The notes under the pieces: generated by a model
What the model saw: only the letters and a program-made list of their open reading frames with translations
Databases searched by the model: none
Told to the model about the DNA's origin: nothing
In this document: positions 1 through 11,662 of the stretch, in pieces
Layout of the letters: each line of letters begins with the position of its first letter
How positions within the stretch are numbered: position 1 is the stretch's first letter
Translations under genes and position numbers: made by a program
Assembly (NCBI GenBank): GCA_030248225.1
Contig: JASANE010018365.1
Location: forward strand, 36,204 to 100,203
Source: Trileptium ribeirensis
Lineage: Eukaryota; Nematoda; Enoplea; Enoplida; Thoracostomopsidae
Length of the DNA: 64,000 bases
Reading direction: 5' to 3'

Positions 1-922
1 GTTGGCTTTCGATCTTCTCCGAAACGCGGCTTAGGTAATGCGAGGATGTAATAAGGAAACTTCCCGTGGCCTTCAGGTTTAATTGCGGACACGAATTCTG
101 AATCCGGCCCCAATAATACTAATCGTTCTTCCTCCGGCAATCCCTGCAGGATTAAGAGTTCCAACCTTTGGCTGGTGTTATCTAGTGCGAACAGCTTTCT
201 TGGTAAGATGTGTAACTGGTGTTGTTTGTTTATTCGTGTGCGCCTTTGGTCTAATTCGTACTTAGGTGTAGTTAGGTTGGTCTCGATAGTGTCAATCGCG
301 GAACCTATACCAACTCGGCCGAAAGTTTGTACATTTCCCAACGATTCAGGCGATTTCAATGCTTGTTCGATTATATTCGTCAAGTCAACCGGTGATTCGG
401 TTGGGCTGATTCCAATTTCACAGGCTACCTCCACACTTAGTTGACACGCTACGATTGCTGTGTTGCTTTCCTGATGCTGTTTATCTACTGCGTTTATTCT
501 TCCTACCACTTCGTTTATCCTGGGCGTTACTATCTCAATTTTCGATCTTTTACTGCTTACTACTGGTCCCTACTTATCAGCACTGTTCTTCCCTAGGTCA
601 GCAGACTCTACTTCATTATCATTGGGTTCCATAGTTTCGTGCATCTCAGCTGGATCATCGTGACTTTTTATTCCCGAATTACTTTCGGCACTCGGGTTGG
701 CATTGTTTCCTTGTAGCCCTAAACCATTTTCGCTCTCCAACTGAACAGCTTCCCCTCCCGGTTCTAGACATGATTTAGACATACCGGCTCTGACCTGATC
801 GCAGTCGGCCACACACATACTCACCTGCCGGGCGGATAGCTTGATCGACGACAAATAAAGGCTACGCGATTCCCGACCTGATCGGATCTGGTGACACCTA
901 CACTTACAAGCCGAACTCTATT
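1..922 (-). other. Unidentified open frame, partial at window edge, one in-frame TAG
   Basis: On the minus strand one frame is open from about 922 to the window edge at 1, about 300 codons, broken only by a single TAG at 570-572. The part after the TAG has 189 codons without a stop; it contains the segments RINKQHQLHILPRKLF and EGHGKFPYYILALPKPRF. The part before it is acidic (ESADLGKNSADK just before the stop). I recognise no domain. It lies downstream of a gag-like region on the same strand, so it may be a spacer or extra ORF of the same retroelement ahead of a pol region outside the window. No reverse-transcriptase or protease motif is visible. The TAG could be a decay mutation or a readthrough site, and the sequence alone cannot decide. 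It could also be an unrelated host exon. Confidence 0.4.
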
Positions 923-949
923 AGACTTAACTCCTACACATAAATTGTA

Positions 950-1165
950 ATTTTGAACGGAGCTAGGGCAATCAGGACAGATCACTTCCCGAAGGCCTCC
1001 ATCGCACCTGGCCAGTGTCCACGAGCGATCTTCTCCGACCGTTTGAAACATGCTAGGGTACACATACGCTTTCGTATTTTGAACGGAGCTAGGACAATAA
1101 AAATGACCCGGGTTCTGAAGGTCTCCTTCGCACCTGACCAGTGTCCACAAGCGGTCTTCCCCGGT
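950..1165 (-). repeat. Two-copy 126-bp tandem repeat inside the retroelement-like region
   Basis: The plus-strand phrase TTTTGAACGGAGCTAG occurs at about 952 and again at about 1,078, exactly 126 bp apart, and the sequence after each copy matches. Read on the minus strand (821-1,150) this gives two modules of the form WTL.RC.G.L...CPSSVQN spaced 42 residues apart. A weaker third trace (CPSLIQN) lies in the neighbouring open frame near 1,500. Because the period is a multiple of three, the duplication keeps the frame. The function is unknown. Confidence 0.65.
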
Positions 1166-1273
1166 TGATGGAAAAGCTACAGGGGCCTCACACGGCCGCC
1201 CTAAATTGGTGGAAGTCAGTTTAGTTCCACTGCATGCATCCGCTAGGTTCCTTGGTTCACTTAGTTCCTTTGG

Positions 1274-1999
1274 TTATTTGTTCCATTCCATTAGGTTCCT
1301 CGGTATTCCATTCAATACGCTAAGTCCAGCTAGGTTAGGTTCCATTAAGTTCTCAGTATCCGCTTGTTCACTATTAGGTTCCATTAAGTTCACCGCTTCA
1401 TTCGCAAGTTCTTCTGGTTCCGCGCTTACAACAACCCTTGAATCAACAACTTCAGCAACAACATTCATGTAATTACACCATACTACACACATACAATTTT
1501 GAATAAGGCTAGGACATACGTCTCCATCGCCCTCGACCATTAAATGGACTTCAGAAAAATTCGTGGGTTCATCAGGTATAACCGTGCCGGAGTTAGACCC
1601 ATTACCAGACACGCGACCCCTATTAATCGGCCCCCGAAGTCCGAACGGCGTTTCTCTAGGTTCCATTCTATTAGGTTGATTAGGTTCTCCATCCACTAAG
1701 TCATTAGGTTCCCCTTCCACTAGTCCATTAAGTTTCATCCGATATCCCGCCGCCTGAGATGGATTACACGTGCCAGCGTTATTGTCATTGCTAGACACGG
1801 ATGCCCTATTAATCGGCCCCCGAAGTCCGAACGGCCATCTCCCATATTTCTCACTCGGCATATCAGGTATATTAGGTTCCATAACTTTCTTAAGTTCCTC
1901 AACTCCTCCTACCCACTCACTCCTTTCGGTATTTCGGTTTCCATCATCACTTCGCGCTGACTTCCTCGGAATATACACATATATTGGTTGGCCAACCAT
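1274..1999 (-). CDS. Hypothetical 241-aa open frame with internal repeats
   Basis: This is an uninterrupted minus-strand frame with an ATG at 1,997-1,999 and a TGA two codons upstream. The predicted protein is acidic and low in complexity. The decapeptide PFGLRGPINR occurs at residues 56-65 and 118-127, so 186 bp of DNA was duplicated, and MEP(N/R) recurs near residues 40, 112, 206 and 219. No signal peptide, membrane segment or known domain is visible. It sits between a gag-like remnant and another open frame on the same strand, so it is probably a spacer region of a retroelement, but the element family is not identified. Its openness contrasts with the stop-ridden gag core beside it. Whether it is translated is unknown. 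Confidence 0.35.
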   Translation of the reverse strand: MVGQPIYVYIPRKSARSDDGNRNTERSEWVGGVEELKKVMEPNIPDMPSEKYGRWPFGLRGPINRASVSSNDNNAGTCNPSQAAGYRMKLNGLVEGEPNDLVDGEPNQPNRMEPRETPFGLRGPINRGRVSGNGSNSGTVIPDEPTNFSEVHLMVEGDGDVCPSLIQNCMCVVWCNYMNVVAEVVDSRVVVSAEPEELANEAVNLMEPNSEQADTENLMEPNLAGLSVLNGIPRNLMEWNK

Positions 2000-2465
2000 T
2001 ACTCACAGAAGTCTCGGTCACACCCTTGCGCGCCAGGGGTTGGAAACGACAAAGCTGAGTGCCGTACGGGTATAGTGTTACTTTGTGCCTTACTGTATCT
2101 GAATTCTCCGTCCTTAGTTGTTTCTTCCTCAGATGCTTGGTTTTCTTCGTTGTCACGCCGCTACCCGGTCGCTTGTGACCACATCCGTAGTGTGTTATTA
2201 CTTGTTTGTAATAGGTTTACTTGATATGAGCCTGCTTCTATTTCACTTTTCCTTATGTATTCGTGTTCAGTTTCCAAAATCAAGTTATCTCGCTCATACG
2301 TTACTCCATCCTCAGTGATCATCATGTTTATTTGTGCTGAACGAGAGCCTAAGCCAGCTGCTTCACGCTTCTCTAACATTGACATGTCGCGTGCCAGCGC
2401 AGGATCTGCTGCTCAAGTTACTGACATCACGCCTGCACTACGACGGTCAATTAGCGCGTTGTTAT

Positions 2466-2867
2466 TTATTGGTGCTTGCACAGGTCTATTTCGAGGTACA
2501 GCCCATAATTGATTTGCATTATTCCAACAATTACTAAGTGTGCGTGTTGAGATGGCCCGACGTAACGTCGGTCAAATGCAGAGTTATAACCGTTGTTCCG
2601 TTGGTTATTCGCGTTTGTGCTGCGCCAATGAGATCTGTTATAATATTCGGTCTGACCGCTATTTTCGTATATATATCCTGCAGGCTCATAATATGCTTGC
2701 TGCCCATAACCAGTGTATCCCCGTTGATTAGCTGTAGTGTTCCAATCTTCGCGTCGTGAGTATCGTCCTCCGCCTCTAGCTTCAACTACTCGATACCGAG
2801 GGCGTTTGTTGTTTTGCGGCGGTGGCCCAGCAAATTCGCTGACGATTGTTGGTGGTGCGTTGGACAT
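2466..2867 (-). pseudogene. Basic Arg/Tyr/Asn/Gly-rich gag tail-like open frame
   Basis: The 133-codon minus-strand frame begins MSNAPPTIVSEFAGPPP and then becomes rich in R, Y, N, Q and G (for example KRPRYRVVEARGGGRYSRRE at residues 22-41). Such composition is usual for the nucleic-acid-binding C-terminal part of retrotransposon Gag proteins. It directly follows, on the same strand, the zinc-knuckle remnant near 2,950-2,985, which supports that reading. The last ~35 residues lose the bias and probably follow a frameshift. It could instead be an unrelated low-complexity frame. Confidence 0.45.
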
Positions 2868-2877
2868 GTAATTGGGC

Positions 2878-3942
2878 GCTGGTCGCGTGGCTAAAGGTGT
2901 ATACTAATTTTGCAGCGGACCGTACACATCCATTCGGTAATACGGACATTCTCTAGCGAAATGCCCAAATACCACACCGGAAACATTGATTTCCTACTGG
3001 CGTTGCTGACGGTATTGCAGTGACGCCTAACGACTGTGTTCCGTTATTCTGCATCGTTGCATTTAGTTGGTGTTGCTCAGTACAGTCATCTAGTAAGTCG
3101 ATAAGCCGAGCGATAGCATCGCTGCCGGCTGTAGTGCGCATATTCAGTGGATCTGATCCACTAGTTGGGTGTTTTCGTTTCCTTGTGACATATAATTTAT
3201 TGTTTTAGACCGGCTACTCTTGCGAACCCGTATTCCGATCACCTCCTTTCGGGACGCTACAACGTCGTCCTCCATATACTTAAGCTTATCCATCATGTGC
3301 TTGGAAGACGGAGATAAGTTTTTCCTATTACGCAAGATTTTAGCTCTTTCCTCCGTCCTTGTCGCAAAAACTTTTGCAAGTGCGCATCACGTCGTTCGCC
3401 TTTTCGACCTCCAGGAATGCTTTGTTCACTAGATTTTGGAGGTCCAGCCCATACATAGAGACCGACTTCCGGTTTCATTGAACCCACATGCGTAGCGCGA
3501 TTAAAGCGTCCTCGTCTCGCTACGATGAGGAGTACATGAAACCCATGTTATATCAAAGGGCTTCAGACGTTTGTTTCTCGCTGTCAGGGAAACTTCCATG
3601 GATCTTAAGTGCTTCGTCTTTCAACACAGTCTGGAAACAAATGAGTTTCTGGACGAGTGTTCACCCATTCGCATCCGTCAGGTTGTCATAGGTAGCTAAC
3701 CAGGCTTCGAAGTCCTGTGCGTCAGCTTCTGAGAACGGTAGGATGTGCCGTACTTGTATTATAGGAGTCGTAGTGATTGTCCGCTGCGAGAGCTACTGTA
3801 GGATTGCTACTAGCGGGTCTCCGTTTACGGTGGGACCTGGTCCATTTGTACTACCAGCCGTAGTGGCTGTGCCACTTCCTATAGTATTAGCTCTTGACAC
3901 GGCGGTTATCGGCGTCCTATTTGCGCTCGTTGGTACAGACAT
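2878..3942 (-). pseudogene. Decayed gag-like core of an LTR retrotransposon (Ty3-like?)
   Basis: A minus-strand ATG at 3,940-3,942 opens a frame rich in S, T, P and G, which stops after about 50 codons. Conceptual reading then continues through pieces typical of capsid regions, such as AQDFEAWLATYDNLTDANG and CFQTVLKDEALKIHGSFPDS near 3,550-3,720, separated by stops. Near 2,971-2,985 a C-x2-C half of a CCHC zinc knuckle is in frame, but its His/Cys half (2,947-2,964) lies in another frame, so the knuckle is broken. Gag proteins bind element RNA and form particles. This copy cannot encode one. Assignment to Ty3-type elements rests on general resemblance only; BEL/Pao is an alternative. Confidence 0.5.
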
Positions 3943-5050
3943 TTTTGAATTCCGACCTTAGTTAGAATTCTTATTTGTTGTAAGTTGTGGGGCTTCCGTG
4001 TTCCAAGCCTGACCAGGGCACGGATGATAAATGTATACAGCGAAGTCTATAAGTGCTTACTTTAACAGCGGAATTTCTACTGTTGAGCAAGCTTAAACTT
4101 CACTGTTATACTCGTGTACCTATTTCTTAAGTATGTAGCTGGAGGTGTAGATTTTTTCGCGTCGCTTTGATTAACCCGGTTACTTATGTTTGTACTTCTC
4201 TAAGTGCGGCATATATTTTCATTCGTCTCACTGCTTATTCGTAACTATCGCGCGAACCTAGTAAATAGGGCTCGACATTCAGTAAAAATAACAACTGTAC
4301 CGCTTACATTTGGTTAATCTTATACCTGCTCCTTTGGTTTTACTAAAGAAACACTTCGACCTGATTACTTGCTAAATTTTCCCCCTTTTTATATGCCACT
4401 ATTTGAAAAATAAAGGACGATTACTGCGAAGTTCAGCGCTTTCAAGAGTCAAGACAGACTGATTTCCAATAGGACGGTTACTTAACTTGCCACACCTAAG
4501 GTTTTAAGGAAAATAGCCCAAAATCCGCCTAGCCCTTAAGCTAGCAGGTACGTGAAGGTGACTGAATCAAAACGTGATTAACACCAATGACGTTACAATC
4601 AAATGAAGGATACGGCTAAGATAAATACGTCCGTACAGATTCAATTTTGTAGTGGCAAAATATGCTACACAATATTATTATAGTTCAAACGACGAATACT
4701 CACCGCTGTTTCGATTGTTTGTCTACGAACGACTATTCCTCTGGTCTATTGATTCCTTCAAACGTACACGATTTGGTTCGACTCGCGACGGTTATCTGGC
4801 GAATTTCAATTGTCCCGGTTTGTATCTATCGTAAGAAAGTGTCGTAAACCCAACGGTTGCTGAACGCGCACGTAATAACCAATGTCGTTGTTTAGTCGAC
4901 CCAATCGCTAAAAGCGCTGACAACGGTGCAATTTGGCAAGCCCAAGATTGGTAGTTGTCCGGAACAACGATACGAGTGACGATTGTGCACTAATGTGAGG
5001 ACTTGTAATGTCACAGTTAGTTCACAAGGTCCGATGGAAGATGGTCTACG
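3943..5050. other. No gene recognised; possible retroelement leader
   Basis: This stretch lies upstream of the gag-like start on the minus strand and holds only short ORFs. If the gag-like remnant belongs to an LTR element, its 5' leader and LTR should be here or just above, but I could not find a matched LTR pair or a convincing primer-binding site. Confidence 0.4.
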
Positions 5051-5319
5051 TGTACTAGGACCAGTTCTGGCCCTAAGGTATCCCAGCTGCACCACTCCCT
5101 TAGCACTGTGGTGCCCGGACAACCCCGGCTTCCACGACTCCCCGGTGATCCGTGGGATGACCTAAGGGAACCGCTTAGCTTAGTAGGCTGCCGGCGGGTT
5201 AACCAGGGTGTTCGGCCTGGCCCCTATATTGGCCCTCGTATCTAGTGGTATTAAGGCCCCGAGCGAGAGTCAACCCCTAAGCCTGCTCACAGGTAATAAG
5301 GCTGACTCGCCTTTCCCTC
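5051..5319 (+). repeat. Dispersed repeat, copy A (second copy at 9751)
   Basis: The segment starts TGTACTAGGACCAGTTCTGG and matches 9,751-10,039 in the same orientation over roughly 270 bp, with substitutions and small indels. It is GC-richer than the rest of the window and has no coding signal. It could be a fragment of an LTR or untranslated region of a transposable element. A phrase like TGGTGCCCGGACAAC inside it superficially resembles a primer-binding site, but no LTR end sits next to it. Confidence 0.75.
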
Positions 5320-8300
5320 ATAATCCACTTAATCCCTTAAGCGTGGCTATCTGGTCCTAATATAGCCTAGCGAGGCTCCCCGTCTTGTCCCGAGAGAATG
5401 TAATGTCTTAGCCCGACTAGTGTTGTGCCCAGTTGCAGTTCTAGTAGTGGCCTAGGTTTTGGCGTGCCTTTTGGTATTATTCTCCCGCTGTAATCCTAGA
5501 GGAATGCACGATTGGCCCTACAACTTAGACTGTGACAGAATTTGATTACTTTTGATGACGTTGGGGCACTGAGGCGGAGGTCTCAGTCCTCTGAGTGTCT
5601 AAACTCGAACTACTAGGATTATATGCCGGGCGGTGAGCTATACAGAGCGATGATTAATTGCGAGGGGTTCGCGGTTGGGGTGTTCCTGGTAGTTCAGGTA
5701 TACACGGATATAGTGCGGGGTACAGAGGCGTTGCCGGCTCGAGCCTCGGAGCAGGGGAATGCGGGAGAATTTGGGCAAACGGACAGAGACTTGTGGATAG
5801 CTTGCTCGCTATAACGCAGAATTCACTTAGGTTCAAAATCCTTAAGGGGTTCCGTTGAAACTAATTTCCAAAATTCCTACCGGTGTCAGAAAATTAGGAA
5901 AACTCCGAACTGCTTTAATAAATTATACACGGTTCAACTCGTTTACTGTTGAATCATTTTTTGTATTATTCACACATTATAAACACCGCCCAATCGGGGC
6001 GCACTGCAACCCATTAACAACACTTACGACAATATTAAAGTCGGGTACCCTGCAAGATACCCCGATACAACATTATATCCTTGTTGAACGCAAATCCTTG
6101 GTCAACATTTGATCAAGTGGGGCTTGTCAATTTAATTCTCTTACCCACGAAAATGCTATCCCTTTTGCCAAGGAAAATGTGGTTTGCCTATTGAGCTACA
6201 ATATTTGTCCTTTATGCATTGAAAACCCCAGATGAAAAACAGGACTGAGGGTCCATAAATTTTGTGCCTTTGCGACAGAGGCTGGAGCAGCCCGTGAGCG
6301 ACCCGACTCGGTTTAGCATGAGGTTCGCTCCCAGGAGTTCCGGAATAGGGTGCCGACGTGGACATTCCCCGTGGTTGTACGGTCAGGAAACCCACATCCC
6401 ACCAAGGTTCAATAAGGCCCGCCCACCGACGGCTCCAGCCTCCATTGCGTTCCATGCTCAGCTAGTGAGCCTCCTAAAAAATTTTATCAAGTTCTGGTCC
6501 GCAGTCGTTTGCATCGCATGCTAGCCAGGAATGAAAGAAGCAGCAGACGAATGGGGATTAGACGCTGCGGCTCGATTCTAGACGACTGGGGGACAACTCG
6601 TGTCACCCAAGCATGCAAACGGCTACGTCCCCCGAGTCACTTCTATCACCACCTATAAGTTTTAGCTGTAACTTATTTACAAGTAGCCCTTAACCAAGTT
6701 TCCTCACATCAGAAAAATTTTCACCTAAACTTGTGTAGTAAACCGAATGTTAGCCGAGACAGTCCCGGTTCGTCGCCCGTCGGGAGATAATCCACAATAT
6801 TCTTCGAAAGGGAGCGGTGGAAAGCAGTCTGGACCCCGTGACCTGCCGAGTTGACACGTCAGGGGCGGCAGAGGCTTTCGATCGAGGGTCAAAGCTCCCA
6901 GGGCTCCCGTTCACCGTAGCTGCACGACTTGGGGTGCCTGGGCTCTTCCCTGTTTTTTATGAAAATGAATACAACCCCAACCTTTACAGAAACACATAGG
7001 GGTATCGCTCGAGGGTTGGCCAAAACCGCGACGATGATCGCGACTGTCTCGGCACTCCTAGAAATTTGTTCCTGATAAGTATCTAAAAACAAAATCACTT
7101 GCCCCAAAGCAGAACTTTTAATCGTGGTCGCTTAGAATAGAAATTTTGGTCTCTATCTTTGCATTAACCTAGAAGTTTTGATCACTGCCAGTTGCCTTAG
7201 AGAAAAAATTTCGCTCACTCCGCGGACCTGTGAACGGAAGGAAAACGTCCGAGGAGCGAGGAACCAGTCGAAAGCGCGCGAGCCTAAATTTTGCACAAAA
7301 GGTGTAATTTTGTAATTTTGCGAATTTTAACGGGGCCGCCCTTTGCGGACGTTGGAGTGTCGGAAGCATGACCGAAAAACTAAAGCCAGGAGAGGCTCTC
7401 CACCGTGAGGGTACGGCGAGAAACCACCCCTAACACCTAAACTAAGAAAGAAAACGAAAAACAGAAAGCCTAGCGCGACTGAAATTTTAAGTGGCGACAA
7501 CGGCCAAAACAAAAACATAAAAGTTCGACTGGTCCCATTCGGGGAATTGGGCAGTCTCTTATACTCTGCTCAGCCCCCCCCCCCTTGGTTTTCGGTTTTA
7601 TCTAGCTATCACAAAAGAGCCGAGAAATTTGAAATTTTAAAATATTCGTATCGTGGCGCCTACAACTACACGAAAATATATGGATATACATTTATATATA
7701 GACTATCTATTGACCCAACAAAGTCGCTAATATAACACTAGCACGAAAATAAGCCATTGCCCGGCAGAAAAATAATACAGAGACCCCTTGGTCGGCGCTG
7801 ATCACAAAGCAAAACGTACCAAACATTGCACTGGCTATTTATTGTCGACCATACCAGAAAAGATTAATGAGCAGCTTGGCGCGACGAGCTGTGGGCTCAG
7901 AACAGAAAAACAACAACAAACTAAACCTCGCGCTGGTCGGCGCGAGGCGCCGATGATGCCGAAATATACCAGCGCTTTAGGCGCTTTAACATTAGTATCA
8001 TTTCATTGGACTTTTTGTTATATATAGAGAACGGAACGTAGTAGGCGGCCGGGGGCGTGATCATATCCATGCGCTGGCTGGTCACCTACTCATAAGAACC
8101 TTAAATTTAATATATTTTCCTTAGGAGGCTCGTTAGAGGCCGTTTTCCCCGTGCAAACTAGTAGAATATTGGGGCCCAACTGAGTTATGGGGGTCCTGCA
8201 GAGGTCCGTTGGGGCAGGTGGCCCCGGTTTTCAGTGGGATACTTAGTATGAGACCTAATTGAGGTATAGGGCTCGAAAAGTTTGGGAGTTTTGGTCTTAG

Positions 8301-9750
8301 ATGTGGTGATTTAGAACCTTAAGGTTTAAGAGTTTAAACGCCAGATTGGGGGTCCATAAGTACTTACGGGTTAGGGTTAAGTTGACCCGAACGAATAGTT
8401 TTGAAGCCTTATAGGTCCCTAATAATGATTTAATGTCCCCCTTTTGGTTTATAAAAACCCCACAATTTCAAAATTCTAACACCCCTTGTAAAATGAAACT
8501 TTTGTTATATTAGGTCGATTTTTTTATCGTTCTTCTTATGCATTCAAAATGTCCCGCAGTATATATACATATCGTAACTACTTCAGTATCCTGCGCGTCA
8601 GGATAGGTCCCCGGGATTCGAATTAAAATAAAGCCCCTGTTTGAACTTTGATACAGATCCCGCACCTTACCCCGGCCCATCCTGACACGTAGTGGTATAC
8701 AACATTCTTCATTGCACACATTAACTACAAACATGAATACATTTTACATATTTTAGTTAAGGATGCGCACCGGAATCAACCTGGGGCGCCTAGTCAACAA
8801 AAACTGTTGAGTCAAATTGTGAAATCTATCCCCTTGTCCCCGGCCTATCCGACTACGCATCCATGCCACATTCCAATACCAATCAATAGCGCAATTGTTT
8901 TATTATGTATAACACCGTACTGACTCTGGGATCGATCGGATACCTCAACAGTAGGGTTCTGATTCGATTTTGGTGCGAAATCACCCCACGAACCTCGGGC
9001 TGGTGGAGCGTGATTACACTTTATAGCACAACAATGTAATATTTATTTTATTTGACACAATTATAAGCAATACATGAACAAATCCAGGATCACGCTCCAC
9101 CGGTATCCGATCGCCCTTTATTCGCTGAATTTGAGGCCCTTTTTGCCTGATTTTGGATATTTAGAATTTGGCATGGAAACTCGGGCTGTTACATACGTAG
9201 TTGGCAATTCGACGTCGAAATTATGTGATGCCTGGCCGCAATGGAGTAAACGTTACAGTCAACGAGGCAGTTTGTAGCCAAACGTTGAATCAAGGACGAC
9301 AAAGCAGTGGGTGAACATACAATATTATTATCGTCTATTACCCACAGATTATACATTGTAGGTCCAAATAATAAATATTCGCTACTGGATCTGAAACGAT
9401 GGCGGTGAGCCCTGGGCACTCCAGAATCGCGAGTCTACATAAATCAATTTATATGACGTGCTCCATTACAGCACAGGTTTTGCATTCCGCGGACATTTCA
9501 ACAGTCTGGTACATATTTATGCAATTCGAACTAATAACGTATTCCAACTATAGCGGATTTTCTCACGTCGCAGGGTGAGTGTCCTGATATCAACTCTAAA
9601 TCTGCGAGATTTACCGATAGTTTAACGGAATTTGGTTTCTCGTCGGTATTAGCCAGCCGGGTGGAATGCGAGAGGTCTGATACGTGCTGATTTGTGTTCC
9701 GTCATCGTAAATTTTGTTGACGCCTCACGACGTGGCCCCCATTAAATTTA
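5320..9750. other. GC-richer stretch, no recognisable gene
   Basis: Only short, overlapping ORFs on both strands are present and none resembles a known family. Notable local sequence includes a poly-C run near 7,567-7,580, a GC-rich palindromic patch near 7,927-7,950 and the inverted repeat listed at 9,002. The base composition resembles the retroelement region below 4 kb more than the AT-rich DNA above 12 kb, which suggests old transposon sequence. Confidence 0.4.
9002..9101. repeat. Inverted repeat, 13-bp perfect arms
   Basis: GGTGGAGCGTGAT at 9,002-9,014 is the exact reverse complement of ATCACGCTCCACC at 9,089-9,101, leaving a 74-base loop. It may be part of a mobile-element end or an isolated hairpin. 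No target duplication was identified. Confidence 0.6.
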
Positions 9751-10039
9751 TGTACTAGGACCAGTTCTGGCCGTAAAGGATCCCATCTGCACCACCGTTT
9801 TCTTGGTGTGGCGCCCGGACAACACCGGCTTCCACGACTCCCCGGTGATCTGCTAGACGACCCAAGGGAATCGTTTAGCTTAGCAAGTTGCCGGCGGATT
9901 TACCAGGGTGTTCGCCCCTGTCCCTATAATGGCCCACGTTTCTAGTAGTATGAAGGTCCCTCTAGGAAGGGTCAACCCCTAGGAAGGGTCAACCCCTAGG
10001 TCTGCTCATAGGTATTAAGGCTGTCCCGCCTTTCCCTCG
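9751..10039 (+). repeat. Dispersed repeat, copy B
   Basis: This is the second copy of the element at 5,051-5,319, beginning with the same TGTACTAGGACCAGTTCTGG. It differs by an internal tandem duplication of about 20 bp (AGGAAGGGTCAACCCCT appears twice near 9,964-10,000). The same orientation and the ~4.7 kb spacing are compatible with two solo or paired LTR fragments, but the ends do not show a clear TG...CA with a target duplication. Confidence 0.75.
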
Positions 10040-11660
10040 TTCTATCCAAAATCCTAGATGGTTTTGAGTTTCCGCATTTTAACCTCATACGCGTGGACCC
10101 GGGTCTGACAATATCCCCGACTAACCTAATACGGACCTTCTCGCTAAAATAGTGACTCTAGGGAACACCTGGCTACTGATCCCAGCGCCCTTATCTGGTG
10201 TAAAGTAATTTGATAGAAGCATAGAACCGAGACCTGCCTAGGTTTCGGCACTAGGTGAGACGCTAGTTTAGCTGGTTGCTGCTTAAATAGTACCTAGCTC
10301 GCGCGATTCTTTGACGGGTTCCTGTAAATACCCTAACATGATACTATTGTCTTTATCGTGGATAATAGTAAATTGCATTCCGTTTTCTTTATATTTGTTT
10401 CAGGAATTTTACTCCTAGAGTACAGCCATATCGCCGGAACATGAAAATAACACCATAACACTTTATTAATTTGTTACAGATAAGTATACACGCTCATACA
10501 GATGCATCATATTCATACAGTAATAATACCAGGGTACCTCGCAGTGTACCCGCAACATGTACTACCGGTGATGTGAATTCTAATGATCTTCGCCCCCTTT
10601 TAGCCAGTCATTAAAACAATCTCTTAGATCTGATTCTCCGATGGACTGCCCTGCAATGGATGCTTGCGACAACACGGGAGCAAATTTTCCGGTAAACAGA
10701 AATTGACTACTCTCCCAACATCAATGTTTGACTACCCTTTGTTCAATCAGGGTTTGAACTGTCGTTTACTCTCCGTTTCCTTCATAATCAGTCCATTTCA
10801 CGAAGTCTGGAGTCACCTGCGAACATCTTGCAACCATGGTCAGTCGTGCTCCTATGGGTTTTGAAAGGCATTCTGCGCCAGGATAGGATGGGAAGCGAGT
10901 AGCCTTACTAAAAACGAGAAACCAGAGCCGCGTCTCCCGAGCATCGGACGACGTTTACCTGATTTCCTATGATTTTAGCTTTATGTTTTCGACATTAAAG
11001 TTGTTCCAACGAACACCCTGACCGCGTCTACACGGCATGGGTGTCCACGCTTGATGCTTTTGATTAAGTCCAGAAAAGCCTATTTCTAGTGAGAACTCAT
11101 CAGGATACTGGCCTGTCTACGGGGTGCCGCCTCGGCGGATTTTGTTTAAACATGGACTAGACTGTTAAGTCGCAGCTGACTCCAATTCGCTCTGCACCTT
11201 GATTTACTGCCCCTCGGTCATTACGGTTTCACATGTTGGTCTGCTGTCATTTGTAATACTTCGGCTCGAGGTGACCGCCGCTTCTCAACCCAAATAGTTC
11301 GACTTGAAAACCGAAAGCTGCGAAAATTGCATTTTGAATCGTACAAAAATCTCCAATTTAGGCTAAAGTTGTATTGTAACAGGTAGCATAACGCACGAGG
11401 GGTTATGATATGCCGCTCAAGTCGGAGCATCTGAATCCAACCGACGGTAGTTATCGATTGCCAAAAATGGACTGGAGCTCTACTGTTTCCACACGGCATG
11501 AGGCCCGTCTGAGTTTTCAGGTCACCGAGACTACGATATGAAAAACACTCAGGGCACGAACTCAAATTTTGGTACTTCATTGGGAGCTCATTTCCACAGT
11601 TTCCGTTGAAATCTTACCGTGTTGTGGCCTGCAAATGACTACGTCCGTGTCGGTGCTATA
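10040..11660. other. No gene recognised
   Basis: The longest ORF is a 119-codon minus-strand frame at 11,221-11,580 with no recognisable domain. No repeat structure stands out. The GC-richer composition of the first part of the window ends about here, at the mariner insertion. Confidence 0.4.
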
Positions 11661-11662
11661 TA

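Noticed and set aside
9795..9825. TGGCGCCCGGACAAC resembling a retroviral tRNA-Lys primer-binding site
   Set aside because: It lies inside a dispersed repeat, not next to an LTR end, and the sister copy reads TGGTGCCC.
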